Assembly (NCBI GenBank): GCA_021300055.1
Contig: JAJTHU010000262.1
Span: 1 to 8,737 of the forward strand
Direction of reading: 5' to 3'
Length of the DNA: 8,737 nucleotides
From: Nitrosomonadaceae bacterium
GTDB lineage: Bacteria > Pseudomonadota > Gammaproteobacteria > Burkholderiales > Usitatibacteraceae
Positions 1-5,629 of this stretch are shown here, piece by piece (position 1 is the stretch's first letter; each line of letters begins with the position of its first letter). The position numbers were made by a program, and so were the translations under genes. The notes under the pieces are model-generated. The model was not told the DNA's origin and did not search any database. It saw only the letters and a list, made by a program, of their open reading frames with translations.

Positions 1-37
1 AAAACACACCGGGCGCTGCAGCAACAAGAGTGGACAT
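1..37 (-). CDS. Start of the gene after the ABC ATPase, probably an ABC-2 permease (partial)
   Basis: Only the first 12 codons lie in the window, reading MSTLVAAAPGVF. The ATG at 37-35 shares one base with the TAA stop (39-37) of the upstream ATPase gene, giving the junction TAATG typical of translational coupling. A Shine-Dalgarno-like AGGAAG sits about 7 bases before the ATG, inside the end of the ATPase gene. DrrA-type ATPases are usually followed by the membrane permease of the exporter, so a permease is inferred. The 12 residues alone do not identify a family. Confidence 0.6.
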   Translation of the reverse strand, partial: MSTLVAAAPGVF

Positions 38-948
38 TATGCGGCTTCCTTTAAAGTGGCTTCGACAATGCTAGCCAACGCGTCTTCCAGCGATGCGGCG
101 GTAACATCAACATCGTTGAGACTCGGGTCCGCGCGGAACAGGGCTTCCAGCGTATTACGAGCATGGCTGCTAAAGATTGAAGCGTCAGCACCGCGCAAAA
201 CAACTTTAACTACTCCGGGCAATGATTGAAGCAGGTCAGTGCAAAGGGGCGTGCGCACACGGATGGTTGTGCCAGCAACACGCCCTTTGATAGCCGCAGG
301 CGAGCCGTCCGCCGCGATACGGCCATCTGCAATCACCACAAGGCGATCAGCAAGCGCTTCGGCTTCGTCCATGTGATGAGTGGCAAGCAAAATTGCGGCA
401 CCATTGGCAGCCTTTTCCCGGACGGTGCGCCATAGCGCATGACGCGCCTGTATATCCAAACCGGTTGTTGGCTCGTCGAGCACCAACAAATCCGGAGCCC
501 CGGCAATAGCGAGCGCGAATTGCACGCGTCTTTGTTCGCCGCCAGAGAGTTTGTCGCATGGTCGTTTGGCCAAGGCTGTAAGACCAGCTTGGTCCAGAAT
601 ATCGGCAGTTTTCAACCCGCGCTTAAAGTAACCTGCGTGCAACGTGATGACCTCGGACACGGTCAAGGCATCCGGCAGGCCCGCTGCTTGCAACATGACA
701 CCGAGGCGTGCGCGAGCATTCTGATGTCGCGGGTCGAGGCCAAATAATTTAATCAAGCCAGCATCTGGCGAAAGCCGACCGCTAAGCAGGCCTACGATGG
801 TCGATTTACCCGCACCATTGGGTCCAAGCAAAGCGGTTACAGTGCCGGGCTCCAAGGCGAAATCGAAATCTTGCAAAACACTGCGCTTGGCATAGGATTT
901 TGAAACGCCTCGCAAAGAGGCAAGGTCCCCAGACGATATTGATGGCAA
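37..948 (-). CDS. ABC-2 type exporter ATP-binding protein (DrrA-like)
   Basis: This 303-residue protein is a cytoplasmic ATPase that would power an ABC exporter by binding and hydrolysing ATP at the inner membrane. All nucleotide-binding motifs are present: Walker A GPNGAGKST (about residues 42-50), Q-loop Gln near 87, signature LSGGEQRR (134-141), Walker B LLVLDEP (154-160), D-loop TTGLD and H-loop His191 in LLATHHMDEA. A roughly 75-residue C-terminal extension after the ATPase fold is usual for DrrA/CcmA-like members. The start is TTG at 948-946: AAGGAG at 961-956 lies 7 bases upstream, whereas the ATG at 955 is in another frame. The next gene overlaps the stop by one base, so the two form an operon running off the left edge. 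The cargo cannot be told from the ATPase; drug, lipid or antibiotic export are typical of the family. Confidence 0.93.
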   Translation of the reverse strand: MPSISSGDLASLRGVSKSYAKRSVLQDFDFALEPGTVTALLGPNGAGKSTIVGLLSGRLSPDAGLIKLFGLDPRHQNARARLGVMLQAAGLPDALTVSEVITLHAGYFKRGLKTADILDQAGLTALAKRPCDKLSGGEQRRVQFALAIAGAPDLLVLDEPTTGLDIQARHALWRTVREKAANGAAILLATHHMDEAEALADRLVVIADGRIAADGSPAAIKGRVAGTTIRVRTPLCTDLLQSLPGVVKVVLRGADASIFSSHARNTLEALFRADPSLNDVDVTAASLEDALASIVEATLKEAA

Positions 949-957
949 GGCACATCT

Positions 958-982
958 CCTTATGATGCGCCTTCATAAGGCG
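958..982. promoter_or_regulatory. Nested inverted repeats over the ribosome binding site of the ABC operon
   Basis: CCTTATGA (958-965) and TCATAAGG (973-980) form a perfect 8-bp inverted repeat with a 7-base spacer. A second repeat, CGCCTT/AAGGCG (968-973 and 977-982) with a 3-base loop, shares its right half. The first repeat contains the AAGGAG ribosome binding site of the ATPase gene, so either a repressor at this site or the two alternative RNA hairpins could control expression. The repeats are seen directly; the regulatory role is inferred. Confidence 0.4.
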
Positions 983-1193
983 ACACTTATCTTCCGGGAC
1001 AGTGCGTTAAGTCAGATACCAAACGTGACAAATGTCAGGTGTGCACGTGCGGCCAGCAGTGCTGTGTCCAACGACTGGTGCACCGCCAGTGCTTTGGCCC
1101 AAAGTTGAGTGATGTGCCCCCCAACCAACTTGGATGAAAGGAGGTTAGAGTTTGCCGTTCAGATGAATGGCCGCTTTTGACGTCCGCGCGCTC
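983..1193. other. Intergenic stretch without a recognisable gene
   Basis: No convincing reading frame is visible. It holds a short palindrome, TGACA-AA-TGTCA (1026-1037), which could be an operator upstream of the ABC operon, and a C-rich stretch followed by AAGGAGG (1110-1147) that faintly resembles the left end of an IS3-type element. CCGCTT (1171-1176) and AAGCGG (1196-1201) are complementary across the boundary with the IS66 remnant. None of this is strong evidence of function. Confidence 0.4.
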
Positions 1194-1827
1194 CTAAGCG
1201 GACTAGCCGCACAACTTACTATCCTAACAGCGATTTCCAGAAGACGATTTTATCATCGCGGGGAAGGATGTCGGCTAACCAGGCTTCGGGATTGATGGCG
1301 TTGAGTTTGGCGGTTTCGATCAGTGAGTAGATGGCGGCGGCACGTTGTCCGCCCGTGTCTGATCCTGCGAACAGCCAGTTTTTGCGGCCAACGGCGAGGC
1401 CGCGTATGGCGCGCTCGGCGATATTGTGGTCGATTTCGAGTGTGCCGTCATTGAGGTAGCGCGATAGGGCGGTGAAGCGTGACAACGCATAACGGATGGC
1501 CACGGCCAGATCGCCGCCTTTGGGGATTCGGGCCAGCTGTTGCTCCAGCCACGCGTGGAACGTGTCCACCAAGGGCTTTGATTTGGTTATTCGTATGGCT
1601 TTGCGCTGATCTGGCGGAAGGCCGCGCGCCTCACTTTCAACACCGTAAAGTGCAGCGATCTGGCGTATAGCCTCACCTGCGATGGGGGAAGCCGTAGCGG
1701 CATGGATGTCGAAGAACTTACGCCGCACGTGCGCCATGCAGGCCACTTCTTGGACTTTGGCGGGAACCTCGGTGCTTGTTGGCGCATAGAGCGCATTGAA
1801 CCCCGCATAGCCGTCAGCAAAGAAGCG
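1194..1827 (-). mobile_element. IS66-family insertion sequence remnant
   Basis: The stretch carries the C-terminal third of an IS66 transposase and, about 25 bases beyond its stop codon, CTAAGCGG (1194-1201). This resembles the GTAAGCG-type terminal inverted repeat of IS66 elements, so the preserved outer end is probably near 1194. The other end is missing: no tnpA, no tnpB, none of the N-terminal two thirds of tnpC and no second terminal repeat. At about 1820-1830 the sequence changes abruptly into an SMR transporter fragment. The exact outer boundary is uncertain. Confidence 0.7.
1219..1827 (-). pseudogene. tnpC: IS66 transposase (TnpC), C-terminal fragment
   Basis: About 200 residues of the DDE transposase remain; complete IS66 transposases have roughly 500 or more. 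The open frame runs from about 1827, just after an in-frame TGA at 1830-1828, to TAG at 1219. Recognisable landmarks are ADGYAGFNALY (second catalytic Asp), ACMAHVRRKFFDIH, and the C-terminal block with IDHNIAERAIRGLAVGRKNW (catalytic Glu in AER) followed by LFAGSDTGG. The last residues align with the usual family C-terminus, so the 3' end appears intact. The zinc-ribbon and leucine-zipper-like N-terminal parts and the first catalytic Asp are gone, so it cannot act as a transposase. A GTG at 1746 could open a 175-residue frame, but this is an internal codon of the family. Confidence 0.87.
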
Positions 1828-1829
1828 TC

Positions 1830-1910
1830 AAGCTTTGCAGGGCCGTTCGACTTCTTTAACGCGGTGGCAGAAACCACCTCGGCAAAGATCGCAACCGCGA
1901 GATAAACAAA
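1830..1910 (-). pseudogene. Fragment of an SMR (EmrE/QacE-type) multidrug transporter
   Basis: Read on the minus strand, this stretch encodes FVYLAVAIFAEVVSATALKK followed by SNGPAKL. That matches the first transmembrane helix and first loop of SMR proteins, including the conserved membrane-embedded Glu in AEVV (equivalent to EmrE Glu14) and the ALK.S.G..KL pattern of QacE-type members. Only about 27 of some 105-110 residues are left. No ATG, GTG or TTG lies in frame just upstream, and the frame breaks into IS66 sequence at about 1820-1830. It sits about 35 bases downstream of the MFS stop on the same strand, so it was probably the last gene of the TetR-membrane protein-MFS operon. The identification rests on remembered family sequences. 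Confidence 0.7.
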
Positions 1911-1944
1911 CCGTAGGGAATGTCCTAGTTTAGAGCATTTGTCG

Positions 1945-3111
1945 CTAGGACATCTTGCGCATTCCTTTAGGCGCGAGAACGCCGGCAAGAGCAATTGTCA
2001 CGCCGAAAAGTATGACCGATACTTCCGGACACACGATGCTTAAGTTGGCGAGAAGGAAGGGAACTGCTGCGCCGCCGACGTATGATGCCGCGGTCGCGTG
2101 GCCGACGCTGGTTGCCCCGCGCATTGGTCCCAGCCGCTCATCGCCCAGCAGCATGGGAAAGAAAACGCCCATCCCGCCGCTAAACAGGCCAACTATAACA
2201 ATCGACGTCCAGGCCAGTGCGTTGGGCTGGGTGCCCGCGAGTGGCACGATAGCCGCCGTCGCCGCGCCGCTGACGAACATGGTTAGCGCAAACACGGTGC
2301 GTCGCTTGCCGAAAGCATCAGTAATGGCAGTCCATATGCCCGCACCCACCAGAAATGCCAAGGTGGTAATAGCGAGTGAAAGGCTCGCAGCGTCGCGTGG
2401 CCAGCCCCAGCGCTCGAGCTGATATGGCAATAATCCGGCAAGCGCGAGATAACCCCCAACGTAGGCGGCATAAGCACCGCAGTAGCGCAAGGATAGCCGG
2501 CCTGCCGCCATTGAGCGAGCCACGGACACAGGTTCGCGCACTGTTTCCACCGATCTTTGCCCAAAATGAGCGACGCGTCCGGAGAAAAGGGCGAGCAAAA
2601 GGCTTGCCGAACCGACGATAATACAAGCGGTTTGCCAGTTGAAATGCCGAACAATTGTTTCAGCCCCAATTAGCGCGACAGCCGCCCCGAGTGCATAGCT
2701 GCCGAAGAAAACGCCTTGAGCGAAGCCAGAGCGGGCCACCGGTGCCAGTTGCCCGACCACTGTCGTCAGCGTCGCCAGCAACGCGCCGGTTGCAGCCCCG
2801 TAAACCGCAAGCGCCAGCGACAAGCCGCCAATGTCATTGGTTCCGGCGCGCACGAGGATCGAGACTGCCGCCAAGACACTTGTCGACGAGATAACTTTTA
2901 GGTTGCCCCATCTCTCAACACTGCGAGCTGCGACAAGTGCGCCCAAGATCGAGCCCATGGGAATTGCTGCCCAAGCCTGCTGAAGTCCCGTTGCATTCCA
3001 CCCCGCTGCAGCCATTGGCGCAAAAAGCGGCGGAAGGCTCATGTAGCCTCCTCCGATCACGACCGCATGAAGGAGGCAGGCAACAACGAACGCTGACTGC
3101 CGCCCTTTCAC
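1945..3111 (-). CDS. Major facilitator superfamily transporter
   Basis: The predicted product is a 388-residue inner-membrane protein with about twelve hydrophobic segments in two halves split by a polar loop near residues 180-205 (HFGQRSVETVREPVSVARS), the usual MFS plan and length. A motif-A-like loop follows helix 2 (GALVAARSVERWG, about 57-69) and recurs in the second half (GAGIWTAITDAFGKRR, about 256-271). GTG at 3111-3109 was chosen because it overlaps the previous gene's TGA as GTGA, a classic coupled start. A longer frame opens further upstream, but its extra 59 residues lie inside the neighbouring gene and do not look like MFS sequence. Such carriers use the proton gradient for drug efflux or for uptake of organic acids. 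Substrate and direction are unknown; the neighbouring TetR gene and SMR fragment favour efflux. Confidence 0.9.
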   Translation of the reverse strand: MKGRQSAFVVACLLHAVVIGGGYMSLPPLFAPMAAAGWNATGLQQAWAAIPMGSILGALVAARSVERWGNLKVISSTSVLAAVSILVRAGTNDIGGLSLALAVYGAATGALLATLTTVVGQLAPVARSGFAQGVFFGSYALGAAVALIGAETIVRHFNWQTACIIVGSASLLLALFSGRVAHFGQRSVETVREPVSVARSMAAGRLSLRYCGAYAAYVGGYLALAGLLPYQLERWGWPRDAASLSLAITTLAFLVGAGIWTAITDAFGKRRTVFALTMFVSGAATAAIVPLAGTQPNALAWTSIVIVGLFSGGMGVFFPMLLGDERLGPMRGATSVGHATAASYVGGAAVPFLLANLSIVCPEVSVILFGVTIALAGVLAPKGMRKMS

Positions 3112-3521
3112 GAAGGCTGCGCCGTAGCATTGATGAGACTGGGCAAGAAAAACAGCGGCCAGATGACGAGCGCGAGATTGGGTAAAAACCAGGCAGGATC
3201 GAACTCCCCAAGGATAGCCCAATAGGCACATGCCATAAATCCGGCAACAAAGGTCAGGCATAAGGAGATGATCGCTACTGGTCGCCAACGTGGATCGCCC
3301 CGACGCGATAATCTGACCGCGAGCAACCCGCTGAGCGAGAATAGAACGTCAATAGGAAAAAACGACCAGTTCCAAGCAAAAACACGTGGCTCTTCGAAGT
3401 CACCGTACATCATGCTTGCGGGGAGCTCAAACAGACCGAAAATATGGAGTAGTGAGAAGAACCAATATGTCAGGAACATTGTATCCGTGACAAGGATCAA
3501 ACCGGCTAAACGTTTACTCAT
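3108..3521 (-). CDS. Small four-helix membrane protein, YvaD/DUF5360-like
   Basis: A 137-residue, very hydrophobic protein with four predicted membrane helices (about residues 7-30, 48-68, 78-100 and 110-133) and short polar loops. The segments AWNWSFFPIDVLFSLSGL and FDPAWFLPNLALVIWPLFFLPSL fit my recollection of the uncharacterised YvaD family (DUF5360); no biochemical function is known to me. ATG at 3521 is preferred because AGGGAG (3537-3532) lies 10 bases upstream. GTG at 3527, overlapping the TetR stop as TAGTG, is possible and adds two residues. The stop overlaps the MFS start by 4 bases. As I recall, Bacillus subtilis yvaD lies beside an SMR gene (yvaE) and a TetR gene (yvaF), so this neighbourhood supports the call. 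Confidence 0.75.
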   Translation of the reverse strand: MSKRLAGLILVTDTMFLTYWFFSLLHIFGLFELPASMMYGDFEEPRVFAWNWSFFPIDVLFSLSGLLAVRLSRRGDPRWRPVAIISLCLTFVAGFMACAYWAILGEFDPAWFLPNLALVIWPLFFLPSLINATAQPS

Positions 3522-3526
3522 GATCA

Positions 3527-4144
3527 CTATGCTCCCTGGCTTTGATTCACATTCGGTTCACCAACAAGGCTTGCGACCGCACGCGCAATCGATGCGCGTG
3601 CGTTGCTGCGTTCCGTTGCAAGCGTGGCCAAAGGGGCGAGCGCCAAACGCAAGCCGAGGCCGTCAACCAGCGCAATAAGGGACATCGCAACCACTGAAGT
3701 GGAGTGGCCTAGCGGAACAAGCGGCACGGCCAACATCTCAACAAAGTCACGCCATTCGTTGATCCTTTGTTGATTTTCTTCCAACAGCGTCGCGCTGCCG
3801 ACTGCCTCTCCCCAAAAGGCGAGCCACACGCGCCATTCTTGCTGACGGCGCTTGTCAAGCGGCAGTGCTTCTTCAAGAACTGCGATCAACCTTTTGCGCT
3901 CGTCATCTAGTTTGGCTGCTGCTCGCAGCATGCGTGCACCTGCAGCGAAATGCGCCGCCCGTAGCGCTTCAACTAGCAAGGCTTCCCGGTCGCTGAAATA
4001 ATGTGTCAGCGCACCCGTCGTGACCCCCGCCGCTGCCGCGACGCGGCGCAGCGTTGCCGCGTTGAGGCCTTCTTGCGCGATGACCCCCCAACTAGCGACA
4101 ATAAACTCAGCGCGGCGCTCGCCATGATCGACAATCTTCGGCAT
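3527..4144 (-). CDS. TetR-family transcriptional regulator
   Basis: A 205-residue protein with an N-terminal TetR DNA-binding domain: helix 1 around residues 8-24, then the helix-turn-helix ATLRRVAAAAGVTTGALTHYF (about 30-50) followed by SDREALLVEAL. The C-terminal part (about 65-190) is helical with WRVWLAFWGEAV and ALVDGLGLRLAL segments, resembling the BetI-like ligand-binding class. ATG at 4144 is chosen because GAGGA lies about 5 bases upstream; a longer frame to 4180 has no ribosome binding site and adds residues absent from the family. It is first in its operon and divergent from the dioxygenase gene, so by family precedent it probably represses itself and perhaps both directions by binding the palindromes at 4158-4194, with a small ligand releasing it. 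The ligand is unknown. Confidence 0.9.
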   Translation of the reverse strand: MPKIVDHGERRAEFIVASWGVIAQEGLNAATLRRVAAAAGVTTGALTHYFSDREALLVEALRAAHFAAGARMLRAAAKLDDERKRLIAVLEEALPLDKRRQQEWRVWLAFWGEAVGSATLLEENQQRINEWRDFVEMLAVPLVPLGHSTSVVAMSLIALVDGLGLRLALAPLATLATERSNARASIARAVASLVGEPNVNQSQGA

Positions 4145-4154
4145 AAACTTCCTC

Positions 4155-4194
4155 TTGACATAACAACTATTATATAACAAATGTTATGTAACAT
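4155..4194. promoter_or_regulatory. Divergent promoter region with candidate TetR operators
   Basis: This AT-rich gap between the divergent genes holds three overlapping inverted repeats: ATGTTA-TG-TAACAT (4181-4194), ATAAC-AAAT-GTTAT (4174-4187), and ACATAACA (4158-4165) paired with TGTTATGT (4182-4189). Promoter-like elements include a perfect minus-strand TATAAT (4174-4169) that could serve the TetR operon, and a plus-strand TTGACA (4155-4160). The latter has no good -10 at 17 bases, so the rightward promoter is uncertain. Regulation by the adjacent TetR protein is inferred from position. Confidence 0.6.
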
Positions 4195-4215
4195 ATGGAT
4201 GAATCGGAGTCTAGG

Positions 4216-5454
4216 ATGAAAGATGCGGAAAAATTCAACATTGAAGGGGTTGCACCTTTCGTTGACCCCACCACTGGATCGGGCAACATCTTTCTCATGC
4301 CCGAAGGCATGGGTTCGGATGGCAAACCATTCGTTTTTTTAGTCGAAGATCCACCGCACAAGACGCGACCCAAGCACTATCATCACGGTGATGTCGTCTA
4401 CGTTTATACCGCTGGCGAGCATCATATCGAAGGCGAAGGCACTTACCGGGCCGGAGATATTCGCTGGACCCGTGCGGGCCATGCTTATGGCCCGGAAACA
4501 ACCGGAGCCGAGGGTGGTTCGTGGTGGGTCATTTCATATAGCGATCCATTGCCGGTCGATGTTGTCGAAGCGACTCATGCCGCCACGGTCGCTGCGCCGA
4601 TCCGCGCTACGCATGGCCTGGCGACCTTCGAGCGGCCTTATGACTGGGCTGCCATTGATCGTGCTGTCGCCGACGAGGGCGGGGCGATCATCAAAGGCTT
4701 TCTCTCCGAAGACCGCATCACCGAAGTAAACCATGACATTGATGAATATCTTGCGCGTGGCGAGAATGGCGGACTACCCGCTAGCGGATCGCCAACATAT
4801 GACGCCTTCCTTGGGGCACGCACGATCCGGTTACATGGGCTTGCCGAGAAGGTGCCGACCACGCGTGCGTTGATCGCAGATGAAGAACTGGTTGCTTGGG
4901 CCGAGCGCGCAATTGGTGTGAACGCGGCAAGCGTTTTGCTTAATGCTGGCGAACTCATTCAAATTGGCCGCGATGAACCCGCGCAATATCTTCACCGGGA
5001 TACCGACTCTTGGTTAGCTCTTGCCCGCGGTGAAGCGCCAGTCCTTGTTAATGCAATTGTCGCACTGGACCCGTTTACGCTGACGAATGGCGCGACCTAT
5101 ATCGCGCCACACAGCTGGCGCTGGGATAACGGGCGGCAGCCAAAATCGGATGAATTCGCTCGTGCGGTCATGGACGCGGGCGATGCCGTACTATTTCGGG
5201 GCGACCTAATCCATGGTGGTGGCGAGAACGCGTCAACCGCCCCACGTCGTGCGCTTTCGATTTCTTATGTGGCAGGCTGGCTGCGGCCCGTCGAGAACAG
5301 CTTTCTCAACGTGCCGATCGCCACCGTCCGCTCGCTCGAACCGCGACTGCAAGCGCTGCTCGGATATGCCGCGCACGACGGCGTCTCCAAGCGCGGCGGC
5401 ATGCTCGGACTTTATGAGAATACAAGCCCGGCGAGACTTCTTGGACCGACCTAG
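4216..5454 (+). CDS. Cupin-phytanoyl-CoA dioxygenase-like fusion protein (Fe(II)/2-oxoglutarate oxygenase)
   Basis: A 412-residue two-domain protein. Residues about 15-110 look like a cupin barrel, with HYHHGD (His54, His56, His57), EGEGTYRAGDI and a late His89. From about 135 onward it resembles the PhyH family: entry segment GGAIIKGFLSEDRI, iron ligands HRD (His260, Asp262) in YLHRDTDSW, distal His333 in FRGDLIHGGGENAS, and Arg344/345 placed to hold 2-oxoglutarate. This family hydroxylates or otherwise oxidises small molecules, using O2 and 2-oxoglutarate in the cytoplasm; the substrate is not evident. The usual cupin metal-binding Glu appears replaced by Val, so the N-terminal domain may bind metal differently or act as a sensor or structural part. 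ATG at 4216 is chosen because GGAG (4206-4209) lies 6 bases upstream; an in-frame ATG at 4195 has no ribosome binding site and lies in the operator region. It is divergent from the TetR gene and followed by the TonB receptor. Confidence 0.85.
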   Translation: MKDAEKFNIEGVAPFVDPTTGSGNIFLMPEGMGSDGKPFVFLVEDPPHKTRPKHYHHGDVVYVYTAGEHHIEGEGTYRAGDIRWTRAGHAYGPETTGAEGGSWWVISYSDPLPVDVVEATHAATVAAPIRATHGLATFERPYDWAAIDRAVADEGGAIIKGFLSEDRITEVNHDIDEYLARGENGGLPASGSPTYDAFLGARTIRLHGLAEKVPTTRALIADEELVAWAERAIGVNAASVLLNAGELIQIGRDEPAQYLHRDTDSWLALARGEAPVLVNAIVALDPFTLTNGATYIAPHSWRWDNGRQPKSDEFARAVMDAGDAVLFRGDLIHGGGENASTAPRRALSISYVAGWLRPVENSFLNVPIATVRSLEPRLQALLGYAAHDGVSKRGGMLGLYENTSPARLLGPT

Positions 5455-5469
5455 CGGCGACCGCGTCGC

Positions 5470-5511
5470 TAGAGCGCTTTTCGCCATATATGACGAAAAC
5501 AAGTCGCTCTA
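5470..5511. repeat. Interrupted hairpin after the dioxygenase gene
   Basis: TAGAGCG (5470-5476) pairs with CGCTCTA (5505-5511), and inside it TTTTCG (5478-5483) pairs with CGAAAA (5494-5499). The top of the hairpin contains the small palindrome CATATATG. No T-run follows on either strand, so it is not a standard intrinsic terminator. It may be a REP-like palindromic element or an mRNA-end stabiliser between the dioxygenase and receptor genes. Confidence 0.45.
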
Positions 5512-5516
5512 ACACT

Positions 5517-5545
5517 TTGAGATAGGGCCAGTTTTTCACTATTTT
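5517..5545 (+). promoter_or_regulatory. Possible sigma-70-type promoter for the receptor gene
   Basis: TTGAGA (5517-5522) and TATTTT (5540-5545) are separated by 17 bases, the ideal spacing; they match the consensus at 5 of 6 and 4 of 6 positions. The proposed -10 lies within the 13-bp palindrome that follows, the arrangement expected for a repressed promoter. The 175-base gap after the dioxygenase also suggests the receptor gene can be transcribed separately. No transcript evidence is available here. Confidence 0.4.
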
Positions 5546-5565
5546 TGAGTCACAAAAATAGTGAA
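5535..5565. promoter_or_regulatory. Perfect 13-bp inverted repeat, probable operator
   Basis: TTCACTATTTTTG (5535-5547) and CAAAAATAGTGAA (5553-5565) are exact reverse complements around a 5-base centre. There is no T-run after it on either strand, which argues against a terminator. Its place over the likely -10 of the receptor promoter, about 65 bases before the start codon, suggests a binding site for a dimeric repressor or a 5'-leader hairpin. It does not resemble the palindromes next to the TetR gene, so a different regulator is likely. Confidence 0.55.
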
Positions 5566-5629
5566 CGGCTCTAGCTCAGCCAATGCGTTACTGACCGTGA
5601 AAACACGGCGGTTTAGAGGGAGGAAGAAA

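Noticed and set aside
1106..1147. Left end of an IS3-type element (TGATGTGCCCCCC then AAGGAGG)
   Set aside because: Only a vague resemblance; no transposase coding and no second end nearby.
1587..1994. 135-codon minus-strand frame spanning the MFS end, SMR fragment and IS66 sequence
   Set aside because: It is a chance joining of frames: its start lies inside the MFS gene and its last part is IS66 sequence in the wrong frame. Only the SMR-like middle is meaningful.
3112..3288. N-terminal extension of the MFS frame to 3288
   Set aside because: It lies wholly inside the membrane-protein gene, is not MFS-like, and a coupled GTG start exists at 3111.
4195..4215. Upstream ATG for the cupin-PhyH gene
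   Set aside because: No ribosome binding site precedes it and it abuts the operator palindrome, while ATG 4216 has GGAG at proper spacing.
4638..4958. 106-codon minus-strand frame inside the dioxygenase gene
   Set aside because: It is a shadow of the well-supported plus-strand gene; low-complexity Ser/Ala/Arg-rich translation.
5535..5565. Palindrome as an intrinsic terminator
   Set aside because: The hairpin is followed by AACGGC on one strand and AAACTGG on the other, with no T-run.
5561..5629. Upstream GTG start for the TonB receptor
   Set aside because: It would add 23 residues before a good signal peptide and start inside the palindrome; ATG 5630 has a strong ribosome binding site.
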